Assembly (NCBI GenBank): GCA_032629725.1
Contig: JAFEVB010000010.1
Coordinates: 124,001-188,000, forward strand
Direction: 5' to 3'
Origin: Gremmenia infestans
Taxonomy: Eukaryota > Ascomycota > Leotiomycetes > Helotiales > Hamatocanthoscyphaceae
Length of the DNA: 64,000 nt
The notes below the pieces were generated by a model. It was given only the letters and a program-made list of their open reading frames with translations. It was not told where the DNA came from and made no database searches. This document shows positions 55,043 through 64,000 of the stretch, piece after piece; the stretch's first letter is position 1, and every line of letters starts with the position of its first letter. The translations under genes were made by a program, and so were the position numbers.

Positions 55043-56835
55043 TTATAATGCAGTATCCATATCTCTCGCGCCCAGTTCCCGTAAAGTCTCCATGATGCCA
55101 GGCACACGTGACCTCCCCGCATAATATAAGTTCGACCTTCCCCCTTTCCCAGTCGTCCACTCCTTTTTTCTAGGACTCACCCCAGCGTCGACGAGCAAAC
55201 GCGCAATGGCCGAATTGCCACGGCGACAAGCCGACGTTAATGCACACGAGCCTTGGCTTTCCACGCTGCCTTCGACCCTCGCAGTGACATCTGCACCTCT
55301 GCGTAGCAGAAAATCCACCATATTATAATCCCCGCACGACGAAGCACTCATGAGCGCGCTTCCGCGGCGTCTCCAGTGGTTCGGCCGCGGCGCGACGTGG
55401 TTGACGTTTGCGCCGTGGTCGAGGAGGAATTCCACGACGTCGTTACGCCTGTCGCGCGCAGCTAGCACGAAGGCATTGTGATACCGGTTGCTCGAGGGAT
55501 CGCTACCCCTCTCGACCAGTAACCGGACCACATGTAAGCGGCCGGCTGCAGCAGCGTTCTCTATCGCGTTCCTCGTGAAAGCTGTCCTGGTTTCCCTTGT
55601 TCCTACACCGTCGATATCCGCGCCCAGATCTAACATTCTGACGACCGTTTCCTCGTCTCCGCACGCCGCGGCTATGAGCAAGACTTCGTCCATTGCAACG
55701 AATGGTTCGACGGGCCCTATAATTAGTTCCGTCATATCGGTTCTCTTTTCTAGGAACAGATCTACAAGATCTGCGTGTCCCCCTTTCAGCGCTTGTCGAA
55801 CAGCAGAATCTAGCTGAGGGACTGGGCATGGATGTATCGGTAGTCGGTGCTCGTATTTCAGGAACACCGTTACAATCTCTGAATGTCCAGCAAAGCAAGC
55901 TGCATCAAGGGGAGTGCTGCGAAACGTGTGGTTACAAAAAGCCTCAACATTTCTGTCCATGAGCCAATTCACCATTTCCAGTATCCCTAACCGGGATGCT
56001 GAATGGATGGCCGTCGTGAAATATTCACTACTGGCATCAATGAACGCCCCACTGGCAATTGCTCTCTCGAGAAGCCTGACGTCGCCTAGAGAGGCAGCGA
56101 GAGATACTAATCCCTGCAACACATCGAAGTTGACGCCGTTGAAAAGGGGAGTTGGATTTTTAGGTACCGAGCCCTTATCTACGAGGAATCCGCCCCGAAA
56201 AGGTTTCCAATTGTTTTTGTCGTTCATTCTCTGCCCTTCAAGGCACCTGTTATCTTCGGGATCATCAAGTCGCAGTACCGTCCCTGCCGGCACACGTTCC
56301 GCCACCGATTCGATCAAGAGAACCCTGGCTTCATGCCGTAGTGTTTGGGATTTCGAGTCGGATGCCCGTTGAAAGTGTTCGAATCGGTCAAGAATCTCAT
56401 CGATCACCTGACCGAGATAGCTTTCGCGGCCATGTACAGTCTCCAACTTGATGAACAAGAACCTTGTGAGCAAGGAGCTGGGGATTTGGCATTTCCGACA
56501 GCGGCCTTCAAGAATGTGCTTCCTGTTGATGAGACCACGTTTGAACAGAGTGAAGACAACTAGATTATCGAATGATTCTATGTGATATTAGTGAGTTTTC
56601 GGAAAGTGAGGAAGAATTTGGGGGGGGATATACTATTGACGAGTCTTAAATTTGTCGTTCCTCTCATTTTCACCGCAATAACCATTTGCGCAATTATCTC
56701 CTGGAACAATTCACCGGGAAGGTTCATCAATGTCAGGCGTGATGAGGGTGTGACATGATGTTCCTGTTGAGCTTCATATGCATGTTCAGGTGTGGTGGGG
56801 TCTTGCTCTGTGGAGATGCAAAGGCGTTTGGCCAT
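55043..56835 (-). CDS. F-box and ankyrin-repeat protein
   Basis: Exons 56835-56634 and 56559-55043 give 572 aa; the 74-base intron keeps frame. The start MAKRLCISTEQD is followed by an F-box (TLMNLPGELFQEIIAQMVIA, TNLRLVN), which binds SKP1 in SCF ubiquitin ligases. From about residue 220, eight or so ankyrin repeats follow, for example FDVLQGLVSLAASLGDVRLL, TPLDAACFAGHSEIVTVFLK, EVLLIAAACGDEETVVRMLD and ALTSACRRGNSAIARLLVDA. They probably recruit the substrate. F-box/ankyrin genes are greatly expanded and mostly uncharacterised in filamentous fungi. An upstream in-frame ATG (56955) would add a hydrophobic, unlikely 40-residue leader. Confidence 0.85.
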
Positions 56836-57490
56836 ACTGTGCGAGATGGTGTATAGGTATTGGATAAGATTCTGAGGGATATGGATTTCGAGTGAATGCG
56901 TGTAGATGGCGAGGAATAATATCCCGTAAAGGGAGGTTAGAGGCTTGAGAGACATGGCGGGGAAACTCTACCCTATTATGTCCTACGTAAGCGCGGGGTG
57001 AGTCGAGTCGAGTCGAGTCGAGTAAAGTCGGTCACATGCAGATGGATCGGGATCTTGATTAGATTAGCTTAGCCTTGCATGCATGCTGCACCTCTTGCAT
57101 TAGCGCCAGGAAATGTTTTGAATATGTTCTGTCTTGGAGGTTGCCAAATGACTATCTAAGGTGAATCCTTTTCTTTTTTTGAAAGTTGTATGCCATAGTA
57201 TGGTGTGATGTGGTGGGTGTGAGTAATGTGGTGTGGTGTGGTGTGATGTCATGTCATGTCAAGGTAGCTCTAACAGACCATATCAGAACGGGAGCCAGAT
57301 TCTACGACCACTTAGAAGCCGAATGAATATAATGTGCTAATATATCATCAATAAATAGCTTCATTTCCAAATGATTGCAGTATTATCCAACCAAGTTAAA
57401 TCGTCGTTCCGAAATTCCTGGATGCACAAGGTTGATCGAAAGGTAGGAACTTGAAAGAGCATGATGGTCCATGTCATGTCTCCACACATC
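56836..57490. other. intergenic with simple repeats
   Basis: A GAGTC pentamer run lies at 57000-57022, and a GTGGT/TGATG-type degenerate run lies between 57198 and 57260. No gene is supported. Confidence 0.5.
57000..57022. repeat. (GAGTC)n short tandem repeat
   Basis: Between four and five consecutive GAGTC units beside the 5' end of the F-box/ankyrin gene. Confidence 0.85.
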
Positions 57491-57874
57491 CTAATCGCGA
57501 ATTTTAGGGTTATCAACCTGAAAATGCAGGGCTCGACCGCTAAAATCCCACCCACTCGTAGACGAACGTTTAAACATTGAAGCGGCTCCTCCCTGCATCA
57601 AGTGCTGTACATACCTGGCATAACAGAAAGATGACTGCGATATTACCACCGTGATAGTTTTGACTCCTACAGTCACATAGAATCCTTCGTCTAGTACAAA
57701 GAAATTTAGCAGACAATCTCGCAGTTGCTTGCCAGAATCGTCAGTGAATTTTTCTGCTGGCCCTAGCTTAAAGGCTCCCAGCTTTCCAGAAGATGTGGCT
57801 GCAGGAAGTGGAAACTCGAAACACGTAGATTCGAGCTTAGGTAAGTTTCTTTCAGGACAAGCTTCCTGATAATT
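57491..57874 (-). CDS. possible last exon or gene remnant, unrecognised
   Basis: An open minus-strand stretch of 127 codons without a suitable early ATG reads like protein: ESTCFEFPLPAATSSGKLGA, AEKFTDDSGKQLRDCLLNFF, EGFYVTVGVKTITVVISQSS, RYVQHLMQGGAASMFKRSST, and stops after VDNPKIRD. A TGA closes it upstream at 57875-57877. Another frame upstream (57980-57860) holds GPDASSLIIGDFEIIRKLVL, which may be a preceding exon, but no splice pair was found. It could be the end of a multi-exon gene or a remnant. No family is recognised. Confidence 0.35.
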   Translation of the reverse strand, partial: NYQEACPERNLPKLESTCFEFPLPAATSSGKLGAFKLGPAEKFTDDSGKQLRDCLLNFFVLDEGFYVTVGVKTITVVISQSSFCYARYVQHLMQGGAASMFKRSSTSGWDFSGRALHFQVDNPKIRD

Positions 57875-59543
57875 TCAAAGTCTCCGATGATCAAGCTGCT
57901 GGCATCAGGACCTCCTCCGGGAGACCGCAGAGGTTTCAATCTTGGTAGAAAATGGCTTGAACTCTCAAGTGTAAAACGTCTATCCGTGTTGGTGCGCACA
58001 CAGCAATGCCAAAGTGAGTGTGAGTGTAGTTGGACGCAAGCTTCTTTGATCTTCCAAAGCCTCCTTTGAGCTCCCACAAATGGACGGTTACCTTGGTGGC
58101 CGACCAAAACACACTGTTACCATTGCTCGTTTTCCGCGCATGAGATTCAGAGCCGAATAGGTAACGAGGGAGATATCAAATGGCATTCTCGATGGACGTC
58201 AAAATGGACATATCCATCCTTGAAGATTGATTGTAAGACCGCTTACCTGAAAGCCCTAGTGAAATTAGCACAGCGCTTTACTTTTAACGGGAATTGCATA
58301 CTCTTCACCACTCTGAGACACCCGACAGACCTGCAACGGCTATCTTTTTCCCTACCATGCGATGTCCCAACATATTTCGGGCGACAGACTCATCAAGGCC
58401 GTATTTGGAGCTCTTCGGTCCTGTCAAATCACTAATCATGCCCCCCTGCCCTGTGACTCCCATAGGGCAGGGGGGCCCGATACTTAGACTTGAAGATGAA
58501 GGGAAAGTAAAGAATAGTTCCTACGGAGTAGCATTCTAATCAATATTAGTATCCTAAACTACTTTATAATAGCCGAAGCCAGAATCAGAAGACTAACTAG
58601 GTAGAAAAGGTAAAATACGGAGTAAGAAATGCTAAAAGTTATCTGCGATACCCCTGATTTCTTCACTAGGCCTTGCTACTTGGTAGGCACGAATACTCAG
58701 CATTTTTTTCTAACTTCAAGCTTATGCGGTAAGTGGGGTATAGGAATATCTTGGGTATACCTAGATAGGTATGATATACAATTGAAGGATTAGATTGGCA
58801 TAAACAGTTCTCCTAGGATATAATTTTTAAGCGAAAGGAATTTCAAGCGACTTGCCAATGACGTCATGCTATATATTTTCTGATAAAAAAGCGCCGCGTG
58901 TCTGAGGAGAAAAGCGCACTATGCGTTGAATGTGTATCTATTGAAGTAGGGATGAGTTTTGAGGACTTTGAAATATCATCTCCTCAACCCCTTTTCCACA
59001 AGGAGAACACGCAATCAATGTCTTCTAGTGTTATTTATGAGGAGCTGAAGGGATTCCCTCTTCCCTCTAAACTGCGCCACAAGATCCGCGGGGCTGGATA
59101 CACCAGACGGAACGGGGTTTAGGTCAGGCTGTCACAATCTCGTTTGGGATTGATCTCCAATATCAAACCCACTTAAAACCAAGGTAGTACGTTTCAGAAA
59201 GTCTCTAGATCTTTAACTTTTAACCAAAAATTTCCACAATCACTAATCTTATGGGGCAACCTCTAGGATCTACGTATTGTACAACGTAAGTAATTTATAT
59301 CGGATGATCAGCGATGCGTGATTGGAAAGGTACCTAGGTAATTTCTATGATTTACAAGCGCCCGATACGGAGGACTGGATTGGTGTAGCCAGTGCGGCTA
59401 CTATAATTAGAGTGTTTACATGATAAGTATTCGTGATCATCCTTCTATTCAGATCTCCATTCTGTTGCTTCTTCACTCTCTGCTGTTCTACAACGCTCTT
59501 TTCCTTTCTCCCTCTCTTGCAAATCATCCCCGGAGCGTGCACG
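57875..59543. other. gene-poor region with inverted repeat and AT-rich tract
   Basis: Left end may hold exons of the remnant described at 57491-57874. A 12-base inverted repeat lies at 58441-58475. From 58520 to 59350 the sequence is AT-rich without coding frames. The last 150 bases are the pyrimidine-rich leader of the glycosyltransferase gene. Confidence 0.45.
58441..58475. repeat. perfect 12-base inverted repeat (hairpin)
   Basis: CCCCCCTGCCCT, an 11-base spacer, then AGGGCAGGGGGG. The arms are fully complementary and GC-rich within AT-rich surroundings. No gene ends close by, so a terminator role is not obvious. Confidence 0.9.
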
Positions 59544-61095
59544 ATGATCCTACAGCGGTCAAGGTTCCGGATCTACCAAATCATTGGGCTTGTTCTTTTG
59601 CTGCAATACTTGCTGTTTTTCCATGGATCTAATCTCACTTCTTTCCGTAATTATTACAGCACCTCAAGCCCGGATTCAAAGCCACTCGTGACAGTCACAG
59701 CAAGTCTAGTTCAGTATGTACCGAGTCCGGAGACAAAGATCCATGAATTGGAAACCCCGCAGACAGCAAGTGCGGGGGAGATGAACACACCTACAACGAG
59801 CACAGAATCACCAAAGGCAGACTCAACAAGTTTACCTCCGTGCCCCCCGGGTTTACAAAACGTAGTGATAGGCGTCAAAACCGGCGCCTCAGAAGCAGAA
59901 TCGAAAATCCCCGCACTAATGAGCACCTCACTGCGCTGCGCCCAACACGTACTTCTGTTCTCCGACCTCGAGCAAGACATCGGACCGTACCATCTCTACG
60001 ACTCTCTGGATGCCGTCTCGCCGTCCATCACAGACAACAACCGGGACTTCGACCTATATTTCAAGCAGAAGGAACTCTGGGAGACGAAGAAAGACATCAG
60101 CGAGCTGGCGGGCATCAAACACCCCGAGGACCCCGACGTACTGGCCGCGTGGACGCTGGATAAATATAAGTTCGTGCACATGCTGGAGAAGATGTGGGTG
60201 ATGAAGCCGGATATGGATTGGTATGTGCAGATTGACGGGGACACATACGTGGTGATGGAGAATCTGCTCTTGTGGCTGGAAACCCTAGACCCGACGAAGA
60301 AGTCTTACATGGGCAGCGAGGTTTTGATTGCGGATTATTCGTTTGCACATGGCGGGTCGGGTGCGCTGATATCAAATGCTCTGATGTCCGAGCTCGCACA
60401 TACGAATGGCACGGCTGCGCGCTGGGATGTCAGGGCAAAGAAGGAGTGTTGTGGTGATCTTGTGCTTAGTTTCGCGTTGGGAGACTTCGGGACTGGAATT
60501 CAGAATGTTGCGCCGGTGATCAATGGGGAGAGGCCGGGGACTGTGCCTTATGGCCCGCTGAATAACGACTACTGGTGTAAGCCGGCAGTGACGTTTCATC
60601 ATGTTACAGCAGAAGATACGGCGTTTCTTGCTGATATCGAAACGAAGCGTCGGCGACTGAATAAACCAGTGAGTGTTTGATGGCATTTGTGTAAGAGGCT
60701 TGAGCTTACCATTTTAACAGGGCCCTTTGACATACACGGAACTCTTTTACGACCACGTGATTCCTTCACTAACCCCATATCGGGATAACTGGGACAATCA
60801 GGCGTTAGACCAGTGGGTGGGCGGCAGAGAGGTGGACGCTGGCTCGTTCGACGAGTGCGCACAGCTCTGTTTTGCCGATGAAGAATGTCTGCAATACACG
60901 CATCACGGTAATATGTGCAGAATCGCAAAGTTTGTCCGCTTCGGCATCGAGAGGAAAGCTGATGGGGATGGAATGTGGAGAAGCGGATGGCACAGGGATA
61001 GGCTTGCCGATTGGGCCTCGAGACAACCAGATTGTGATCAGGTCACATTTCCAGAGCAGAGATACATGGAATACTCCGAGAAAGTCGATCCTTGA
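59544..61095 (+). CDS. GT31-like glycosyltransferase with Cys-rich C-terminal extension
   Basis: Type II Golgi membrane enzyme candidate of 499 aa. Exons are 59544-60668 and 60721-61095. Residues 7-25 form the signal anchor (IYQIIGLVLLLQYLLFF), followed by a Ser/Thr-rich stem. The catalytic domain starts LQNVVIGVKTGASEAESKIP with VLLFSDLEQDIGPYH. The DxD-type nucleotide-sugar site is in DWYVQIDGDTYVVMENLLLW, then AHGGSGALISNALMSEL and CCGDLVLSFALGDFGTGI. These match the fringe/GT31 fold used for beta-1,3-galactosyl or related transfer; the donor sugar is not determined. After TFHHV the C-terminus adds a Cys-rich unit like PAN/Apple domains (SFDECAQLCFADEECLQYTH ... MCRIAKF). The start chosen places the anchor at the N-terminus. 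Confidence 0.82.
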
Positions 61096-62050
61096 GAGTT
61101 GGGGCAGTCAAACGTTGAATTCGTGGGCCATCGCATATCTGACATCGGCAATAGAGTCCAGCGTTCGTCCGTATACCTCTCAGCCATTGAGAAAGGCATG
61201 ACCCAAGTCGCCCTTGGGACGCCGAAGCAGTCCCAGCTGCTTCTCCACAGCTATCTCTTCAAGAATGAATCATACAATGCTACTTGATAAGCCCCGGCAA
61301 AGTATGCAGAGTGGAGAACGGTATGGCTGCAGCCGTGGAGGAGCGATGTGATATGATATTCACATCGTAAGAGCAGGACTGTAAATAGCAATAATGGCTA
61401 TGGAGCAAGTATAAATTGCGGCAGAGGTGTGAAGAAGCAGAAATTGAAAAAGATGGGCGATGTCAAGCCGCCAAGTCACCTTTATCAACCGCTCAATACC
61501 CCACTTGTATACAGTTATGCAGTATCTGGTTTCACAAAAAAACTGAAACAGCACCCTATTTTACAATTAGTAGGCCGACCTGGAATGGAAATCTTGCTTG
61601 TAAGCCGCGTCGAAAACTGGGTGAACGAACTACTTATTACGAAGAAGATCCAAACAGTTCAGTCGTCGCTATAAGGGAGGTAGATATTAGATTGGTCAGG
61701 TTGCTTTGAAGTAGACGAAGTCCGCAGATTTCGTAGACGGAGCCTATTCTTAGAAGAATTCCAAGGAAGATTATCGGATATTAGGCGTAAGTACGAGTAG
61801 GAAAGTCGGCACCAAGATTTGATTCTCGAATCTCTTATCTTTCTCCGTCTTTGTCCCCATAGAGATTTCGGGTCCAATGCATTTCTCCTGAAAAGCTATT
61901 CCAGCAGCTGTACAACTACTTTAGTATACCTAAGTGAAAATAAAAACTCGAGCCGAACTTTGCCTTTGGTAACGAATACACTTCCTGATTACACTTTCAA
62001 ATGACAGAACCTGACAATTTCTCGTCACAACACTAGGAAACCCAGGTACT
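61096..62050. other. intergenic between converging genes
   Basis: The 3' flank of the glycosyltransferase and of the aspartic-protease-like gene. Open frames here are short and without recognisable domains. Confidence 0.4.
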
Positions 62051-63830
62051 TTATCTCGAGGCTTCCTGACGCTTAGTAGCTGGAGCGACCTCCCGACCAC
62101 CAATTTCAGGAAGACTGACTTCCGACATGAGCTCGTGTCGCCCCCAGTGGCCCTCGTGTGCTGGAAGCTCCAGGTTCATCAAATACTCACCGCCTATTTC
62201 ATGCACGCCGCTTTTGTATCCATCAAGTTCCGGTGGAGGAGAAACACGTACCACGTCTACGGCCGAGTTCTCGGGTGCTGTTGCGCTTTCAATTGGGGCT
62301 TGTCTGTGCTTCTTCTGACTCTTGGACCACAGTATCGCTGCCAACATCACTGATGTAAGGACTGTAACAACGGCTATGACAATCCCAGCAATTACACCTT
62401 TCCCCATCCCACTTCCCTTGTTCGTTTTGCTGTGGTTTGGGACGTTGTCGACGTTGATAATGTTGGGAACGTCGATGGCGATAATGTTTTGCGGTATAGA
62501 AGTAGAGGGAAACAATGCTTGCGAGACAGAAAAGTTGCGTCTTTCATAATCCGCTATAACGTACGCCTCTTGAAGAAAGGTGCGGCCAAATGTATACTGC
62601 GTGGAATTCTGCGCCTGCTTAAGTGGGAAGTAGCGTGATGTGTTTCCAACGATGGGAGCCGTAAGGTTCAGATCAAATGCGGCATACGGCAAGACGATAT
62701 CGATTGTCTCGTTGCCACTTTCTTGACCAATTGTAAACGTGAATGCTGGATTTTGTTTGACAAGGGCGGCATGTGCTTGCGGGTCTACTAGATACAGCTG
62801 CCCTTGTACATTCCAAGTCAGATTGAACTGCTTTGCAAACTCTTGACATACATCGACCGGGAGCCAGATTTCGGTAACAAGGGAGTCAATGAAAACATCA
62901 ATACTGTTGGCTAGGAGTGGGGAGCTGCCTGCAGTGTCGTATGTTATGGACTTCAAGTTGACAAGGAGGTCTCTAGAGAAGTCTGCTCCAAAAGCGAACG
63001 TAACATTGTTCGGCTCGAATCTTGTCGTGTCGAAGCCACCGAGAGTCAAGCTCCCGAAAACAGGAGGTGTTTGGTAATAAGCTCCTGCTGTATAGGACCA
63101 GGAAGGGCTAGGAATAAGCGATTTATTATACAAAGTTCCCAACATGCTGGACTGTGGGTCGTCAAGGTTAGTAAAGTTGAAAGGCACAGGGCTGAGGCCC
63201 AGATTTCCGAGGTAGAAATCATCTGTCCAGATACCCGCAATTACTTGCTTCTCCAAAGTTGGCATTCCAGAGCCTGGTAGGCCCAGACTAATAGTGTCAT
63301 AGCCGTAAGACCCGTTCCCAACAAGCCCAAGATTGCCTTCTTCGAAAGTGTTCAGAGAAAATATAGCACCATCGATACCATTTTGGATTCCCTGGGTGGA
63401 CCAGGTCAAAGATTGATTGCTTTGGAACAAGTAGCCCCGTTCATTTGGGCAATTTGCTAGGTTGGGATTGACATCGACGCAGCCTTCCGAAATAACCTAA
63501 ATATTTAGTGAGTAAGTGTGTACCATGCATGCACAGAGCATAGTTACTAACCACCCAGATGGTTGAGCCTGCGCTGGCAGATGTACCAGGAAGAAGCCTT
63601 ACAGTCTGACCTGGTGTGCCGACTTGAATGTGGAAAGTGGACCACCATCCATCATCTCCATCCCTATTAGAAGAAGATGAGCAGGTTGACGTCGGTATTG
63701 ATCGCAAATACTCTTACCAGTACAAGCTTGGAGGAATACTCAATGGCGCAGCAGAGGTGTTTAGGGTGGAATATCCAAGGCTGGAAAGTCCACAGAAGGT
63801 AATTAGAAAGAGTTGCCAATCTATAGACAT
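62051..63830 (-). CDS. aspartic-protease-like (A1 family) single-span membrane protein, probably inactive
   Basis: Exons 63830-63718, 63663-63552 and 63496-62051 give 556 aa; both introns (54 and 55 bases) keep frame. The start MSIDWQLFLITFCGLSSLGY is a signal peptide. The pepsin fold is clear: DDGWWSTFHIQVGTPGQTVR, GLVGNGSYGYDTISLGLPGS, VIAGIWTDDFYLGNLGLSPV, PPVFGSLTLGGFDTTRF, SRYFPLKQAQNSTQYTFGRT and FLQEAYVIADYERRNFSV. At the first catalytic site, where LLFDTGSS is expected, it has LLPGTSAS (about 61-68), so the Asp is gone. The second site keeps Asp in FIDSLVTEIWLP (about 279). Many N-glycosylation sequons are present. A transmembrane helix (GVIAGIVIAVVTVLTSVMLA) and a 95-residue cytoplasmic tail follow. 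It may be a surface binder or sensor rather than a protease. Confidence 0.85.
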
Positions 63831-64000
63831 AATAGATACTGATATGCAGCTGATAATACTCAGAGTTGTTATAAGATGATAAGGACACAATAAATAAAAG
63901 TGATAAACATTGCTTTGAAAACGGAACCTCCTGTCCACGACCGGGTTTCTACCGCTAAGTCAGCACCCCGCTTCCGATCACCTAATAATCCCTGTTTATA
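63831..64000. other. promoter side of the aspartic-protease-like gene
   Basis: AT-rich upstream sequence to the window edge. No further feature was seen. Confidence 0.35.

Overview
The window is nuclear DNA of a filamentous ascomycete (Pezizomycotina). The evidence is: many short spliceosomal introns (mostly 46-80 nt, GT-AG, with CTAAC/CTGAC-like branch sites); genes on both strands separated by hundreds of bases; and typical mould families (WSC-domain GH16 glucanase, SUN-family wall protein, DUF3425 bZIP, FlbE-like regulator, F-box/ankyrin protein, TPR-SET protein). A Leotiomycete is my best guess from the style of the lineage-restricted proteins, but no search was possible. No bacterial features, CRISPR arrays or intact transposon were seen.

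Layout. 1-830: edge of an unrecognised minus-strand gene. 1.8-2.4 kb: UBE2G1/Ubc15-type E2. 2.8-5.3 kb: decayed minus-strand gene with many in-frame stops. 5.7-7.0 kb: epoxide hydrolase. 7.8-8.4 kb: DUF336/GlcG-like protein. 8.5-9.9 kb: ALG1, divergent from 10.6-12.3 kb MSC2-type zinc transporter. 12.6-13.3 kb: very AT-rich block. 13.4-15.7 kb: TPR-SET protein. 15.7-18.9 kb: mostly empty. 18.9-20.1 kb: NAD(P)-dependent reductase. 20.5-21.3 kb: AP-2 sigma. 21.7-24.9 kb: large zinc-knuckle protein. 25.5-26.7 kb: protein kinase with an unresolved splice. About 27.0 kb: tRNA-Gln-like relic. 27.7-29.6 kb: divergent SNU23 and DPH5. 29.8-30.8 kb: FlbE-like. 32.3-35.2 kb: GH16-WSC glucanase. 35.6-36.7 kb: PPM1. 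38.2-39.9 kb: SUN-family protein. 41.5-48.3 kb: a run of unrecognised, mostly coiled-coil genes, including two related ones, and fragments. 48.5-49.5 kb: bZIP/DUF3425. 49.8-51.7 kb: ATG22 with a homopolymer frameshift. 52.8-54.9 kb: MFS sugar transporter. 55.0-56.8 kb: F-box/ankyrin protein. 57.5-59.5 kb: remnants and AT-rich DNA. 59.5-61.1 kb: GT31-like glycosyltransferase. 62.1-63.8 kb: aspartic-protease-like membrane protein lacking one catalytic Asp.

Most recognised genes are unconnected housekeeping functions: ubiquitination, N-glycosylation, zinc homeostasis, splicing, diphthamide, PP2A methylation, endocytosis and autophagy. I see no biosynthetic gene cluster. The most unusual stretch is 41.5-48.3 kb, where two neighbouring minus-strand genes share an N-terminal F-x-GA ... 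WVS-x-PR signature and end in charged helices. Next to them lie a third coiled-coil fragment, a broken coiled-coil reading frame, and a zinc-finger plus coiled-coil gene. Decay is a second theme: the 2.8-5.3 kb gene, the 44.9-45.3 kb frame, the tRNA relic and the AT-rich blocks are compatible with repeat-induced point mutation (RIP)-type C-to-T change, which is inference.
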